From Euzebyella marina (GTDB lineage Bacteria > Bacteroidota > Bacteroidia > Flavobacteriales > Flavobacteriaceae): a DNA stretch of 64,000 nucleotides. This document shows positions 61,893 to 64,000 of this stretch, piece after piece; position 1 is the first letter of the stretch, and every line of letters starts with the position of its first letter. Under the pieces are notes generated by a model. It was not told the DNA's origin. It did not search any database and worked only from the letters and a program-made list of their open reading frames with translations. The stretch is taken from contig NZ_JACYFK010000004.1 in NCBI RefSeq assembly GCF_014855515.1, positions 186,001-250,000 on the forward strand. Direction: 5' to 3'. The position numbers and the translations under genes are program-made.

Positions 61893-61900
61893 CAAATGTA
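61893..61900 (-). promoter_or_regulatory. Promoter -7 element for guaB
   Basis: TACATTTG on the minus strand matches TAnnTTTG, 25 bases before the ATG at 61868; an ATG at 61895 overlaps it. No obvious -33 TTG at the consensus distance. Confidence 0.6.
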
Positions 61901-61914
61901 GTGAATTTTATTGG

Positions 61915-62421
61915 TTATTCAGCAGTGTGTATGGCAGTCTTAAAACACAATTGGCACAACACCAAAATAGCGGAAGCCGTAAAGGTAAGGGTCATTAAAA
62001 TGCCTGAAAAGACCACTATGTATTTCATCCATAATATTCCCGACCACATGAGATATATACCTCCGAATGTTGCTATTACTGAAAAAAAGGGCTCAACGGT
62101 CAAAAACATTTTTAATCTCTTGGGCAATTGAATCAACCACACCAAGGCGCCCAGCAGAAAAAATATGAGGGACATGCTTAGAATATGGGTGTGAACGATG
62201 GTTAGCATTTCCCTTTCTCCTTTCTTAAACTTCATTACCTCGGCTTCCTCGTCTTCTTCATTGCCCAAGTAATTTTCTTGAATACCTGAAGGATGGTTAG
62301 AATCAGTTTCTTGAATAAATAGCAAACCAGTATAAAAACCTATGGAAAGAACCAATACAAAAACCCCAACGAACACCTTCACCTCTTTTGGCAAGGTCAA
62401 TAATAGACCGTTATACTTCAT
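61915..62421 (-). CDS. Integral membrane protein of unknown function
   Basis: A 168-residue protein with four predicted helices: VFVGVFVLVLSIGFYTGLLF (~16-35), ILSMSLIFFLLGALVWLIQ, FFSVIATFGGIYLMWSGILWM, and YIVVFSGILMTLTFTASAILVLCQL. Between helices 1 and 2 is an acidic extracytoplasmic loop (NYLGNEEDEEAEVMKF) followed by a His-containing EMLTIVHTHILS segment, a possible metal or heme site. I recognise no family; similar small proteins occur next to metal or respiratory genes in flavobacteria (inference). It is divergent from nothing and ends 47 bases from guaB's start on the same strand. Confidence 0.65.
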   Translation of the reverse strand: MKYNGLLLTLPKEVKVFVGVFVLVLSIGFYTGLLFIQETDSNHPSGIQENYLGNEEDEEAEVMKFKKGEREMLTIVHTHILSMSLIFFLLGALVWLIQLPKRLKMFLTVEPFFSVIATFGGIYLMWSGILWMKYIVVFSGILMTLTFTASAILVLCQLCFKTAIHTAE

Positions 62422-62497
62422 AGCTTACCGCTTTAAAATGCTAAAGCAATAAAACTTTTGAAAGAGCTGCAAATTAAAGTTGCAAAAGTCACAAACA

Positions 62498-62524
62498 AAA
62501 AAGACCACCAAAGGTGGCCTTTTC
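62498..62524 (-). terminator. Terminator of the Cys-rich protein gene
   Basis: A stem of about 10 bp with one mismatch (AAAAGACCACC against GGTGGCCTTTT) around a short AAA loop, with a T-run on the minus strand, 23 bases after the gene's stop. Confidence 0.75.
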
Positions 62525-62546
62525 TATCATAATTAGAAGTTTGCTA

Positions 62547-62795
62547 TTATGCGCTTGCACTTTGTGGTGCCCAATGGGCACATGACATGCCAGGGGCCGC
62601 TTTCTGCGGATTGGCACAGTCACTAGTCTCATATCTTACACAGGTAACACAATTTTCTTTATCCTTTAAGGTAGCCTTCATCTCAAAACTATCACAAGTA
62701 TAACTATTGCCTACCTTAACACCGTGCACCTTACAAACGTTGCCTTCAACTAAATTATCGCAGTTGATACAACTATTACCTAATCTTATAGACAT
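62547..62795 (-). CDS. Small Cys-rich protein, likely metal-binding, internal duplication
   Basis: An 82-residue protein with eight Cys residues: 9, 12, 21, 34 and 49, 52, 60, 72. Each half has the pattern C-x2-C-x7/8-C-x11/12-C, so the protein looks like two copies of a four-Cys metal-site module (zinc or iron-sulfur). There is no signal peptide or membrane segment. I do not recognise a named family. It is monocistronic with its own terminator. It could be a small zinc-ribbon-like protein or an Fe-S protein; which cannot be told from sequence. Confidence 0.7.
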   Translation of the reverse strand: MSIRLGNSCINCDNLVEGNVCKVHGVKVGNSYTCDSFEMKATLKDKENCVTCVRYETSDCANPQKAAPGMSCAHWAPQSASA

Positions 62796-62924
62796 AACTC
62801 ATTTTTTTAAAATTAAACTTATTCTAAGTTAATGAGCCAGCGCTTTAGAAGCAATTTAAATAACTGATTTACAGCTATATGAATTTAGATTGATTTAAAA
62901 TTGAACTAATAAAAATTCAATTTG

Positions 62925-64000
62925 CTAGACAGCCCTACTTGGCTGCCATCGTGCTACTTTTGTATTCTTTTTAAATTTACGCCCGTACCATAGCAACACA
63001 CCTGTTACAGGCAGACTTGCCACGACCAAACTTGCCAGAAAAGCAATGATTTTGCCAGCAAGCCCCCCTATGGCACCTACATGTATGTCATAATTCATTC
63101 GAATCAACTTATCGGAAACATTGGCATCTGCATACTTACCATAAATACCGTCGGTCTCAATCTCTTCCAATGTATATTGATCAAAATACCTATAATCATT
63201 TTCGTAATAGATACCCTCATTTCGCGTAACTTCTACGTATATACTGGTACTATCGGCAAAAGGATAATGTATCTCATAGCTAAGTGCGGTAGGATCTTCT
63301 TTTTTTAATTTACCTATCAGATTGTTCATTGGTATAGTTTCCCCCTCTTCGCTTTTCTCGCTCGTATTATTGGGGATGTAGAAAGTTGCGATTTTTTCAC
63401 CGCCGATACCTTTGTAATAAGATGAGTAAAACCAGTCATAAGCCATCACCGAACCCGTGAACGCCAACACTAGACCAAGACTGTACACATAAAAACCGAC
63501 TACTGAATGCAAATCAAAATTCTTTCTCTTCCATCTTGTGCTTGCTTTCCAATCAAATTTCAATCGCTGCTTTAAATTGGTTCGTTTTTTTGGCCACCAA
63601 AGTATCAAACCGGATATCAAAATGAACATAAATAACAGTACCGATATGGAAACTACATGTTCACCGATAACCGGCGGTAACCATAACCGAACATGCCCCT
63701 TTAATACAAAAGCAAAAAAACCGCTCAGGTGGTCTTTTACATAAAGAATTTCACCCGAATAAGGGTTAAGAAAAACACTTTGGTAGAACTCTGGCTCAAG
63801 CTCATAAAAAATGACTTCTAAAGGTTCATCGGGTTGGCCGTACAAAGTACCGTGAACATGCTTCTCAGGAAAAACTGTCTTTGCAATGTCTCTCGCCCTT
63901 GTTGCCGAAAGCATCTCAGAATTTTCCGCTTGTACTTGGCCATGATCGACATAAAGTGATTCTATCTCATCTCGAAAGACCCACAGACAACCTGTGATAC
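62925..64000 (-). CDS. PepSY-associated transmembrane domain protein (5'-truncated by window)
   Basis: The open frame continues past ATG 63914 to the window end, and the additional residues (TGCLWVFRDEIESLY before the Met) match the first helix/PepSY region of this family, so the true start lies outside the window. PepSY_TM proteins are inner-membrane proteins associated with iron or siderophore uptake reductase functions. Features: a PepSY-like domain (PYSGEILYVKDHLSGFF), helix ISVLLFMFILISGLILWWP, a cytoplasmic basic linker, helix VVGFYVYSLGLVLAFTGSVM with His in NFDLHSVVG, a periplasmic domain, and a C-terminal helix pair with NYDIHVGAIGG. The conserved His residues could bind heme. The protein lacks a visible reductase domain. 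Confidence 0.88.
   Translation of the reverse strand, partial: ITGCLWVFRDEIESLYVDHGQVQAENSEMLSATRARDIAKTVFPEKHVHGTLYGQPDEPLEVIFYELEPEFYQSVFLNPYSGEILYVKDHLSGFFAFVLKGHVRLWLPPVIGEHVVSISVLLFMFILISGLILWWPKKRTNLKQRLKFDWKASTRWKRKNFDLHSVVGFYVYSLGLVLAFTGSVMAYDWFYSSYYKGIGGEKIATFYIPNNTSEKSEEGETIPMNNLIGKLKKEDPTALSYEIHYPFADSTSIYVEVTRNEGIYYENDYRYFDQYTLEEIETDGIYGKYADANVSDKLIRMNYDIHVGAIGGLAGKIIAFLASLVVASLPVTGVLLWYGRKFKKNTKVARWQPSRAV

Noticed and set aside
1-64000. tRNA, rRNA, riboswitch or prophage elements
   Set aside because: Intergenic stretches were read on both strands without finding a cloverleaf, conserved riboswitch core or phage gene; a covariance search would be needed to exclude small RNAs.

Overview
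This is a chromosomal segment from a member of the Bacteroidota, almost certainly a flavobacterium of the marine, gliding Flavobacteriaceae type. The evidence is the AT-rich DNA, many TAnnTTTG -7 promoter elements, frequent TTG starts with weak ribosome sites, PorP/SprF and PorE-like type IX secretion (T9SS) proteins, three proteins with the gliding-motility (type B) C-terminal sorting domain, and family-specific genes such as DUF5606. I see no rRNA, tRNA, CRISPR array, insertion sequence or phage genes.

Layout. 1-2330: the 3' part of a GH20 hexosaminidase gene followed by a nitrilase. 2333-3821 (minus): DUF5606 protein, peptide deformylase and RuvX. 3994-4809: dapD. 4960-11774: a surface-glycan block with two GT2 transferases, a sialyltransferase-like enzyme, a CMP-sialate synthetase fused to a HAD phosphatase, and a short NeuB-like synthase; threonylcarbamoyl-AMP synthase and CCA-adding enzyme follow. 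12335-23323: two copies of a PorP/SprF + PorE-like pair on either side of a 1646-residue surface protein with thirteen 71-residue Cys-containing repeats. 23397-27185: heme A synthase, a pRiA4b ORF-3-like protein, a nucleoid-associated protein and an unrecognised protein with kinase-like motifs. 27357-43549: a 4236-residue SprB-like giant adhesin, an ABC-2 transporter pair and a third T9SS type B protein. 43608-48650: uvrB, small heat-shock protein, TerB-like, DUF1456, a small secreted protein and an Lrp regulator. 49202-55172: TonB receptor, lipoprotein, Tat-exported aminotransferase and AEC permease. 55251-64000: a second small secreted protein, sucC, LON-domain protein, lysA, thioredoxin-like protein, lipoprotein, guaB, a membrane protein, a Cys-rich protein and a partial PepSY protein.

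How the genes fit together. The central 28 kb is about building and exporting the cell surface. The PorP/PorE pairs probably help secrete and anchor the type B-sorted adhesins, and the glycan block probably makes a nonulosonic (sialic or KDN-like) sugar and adds it to a surface glycan. The remainder is mostly housekeeping: lysine synthesis (dapD, lysA), GTP synthesis (guaB), the TCA cycle (sucC), repair (uvrB, ruvX) and tRNA maturation and modification. The most notable items are the NeuA-phosphatase fusion beside a truncated NeuB, the duplicated PorP-PorE modules around a repeat adhesin, the Tat-exported aminotransferase in a TonB-receptor cluster, the kinase-like unknown protein, and two back-to-back promoters between the GT2 and sialyltransferase genes. 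Everything rests on reading the sequence; no database search was run.
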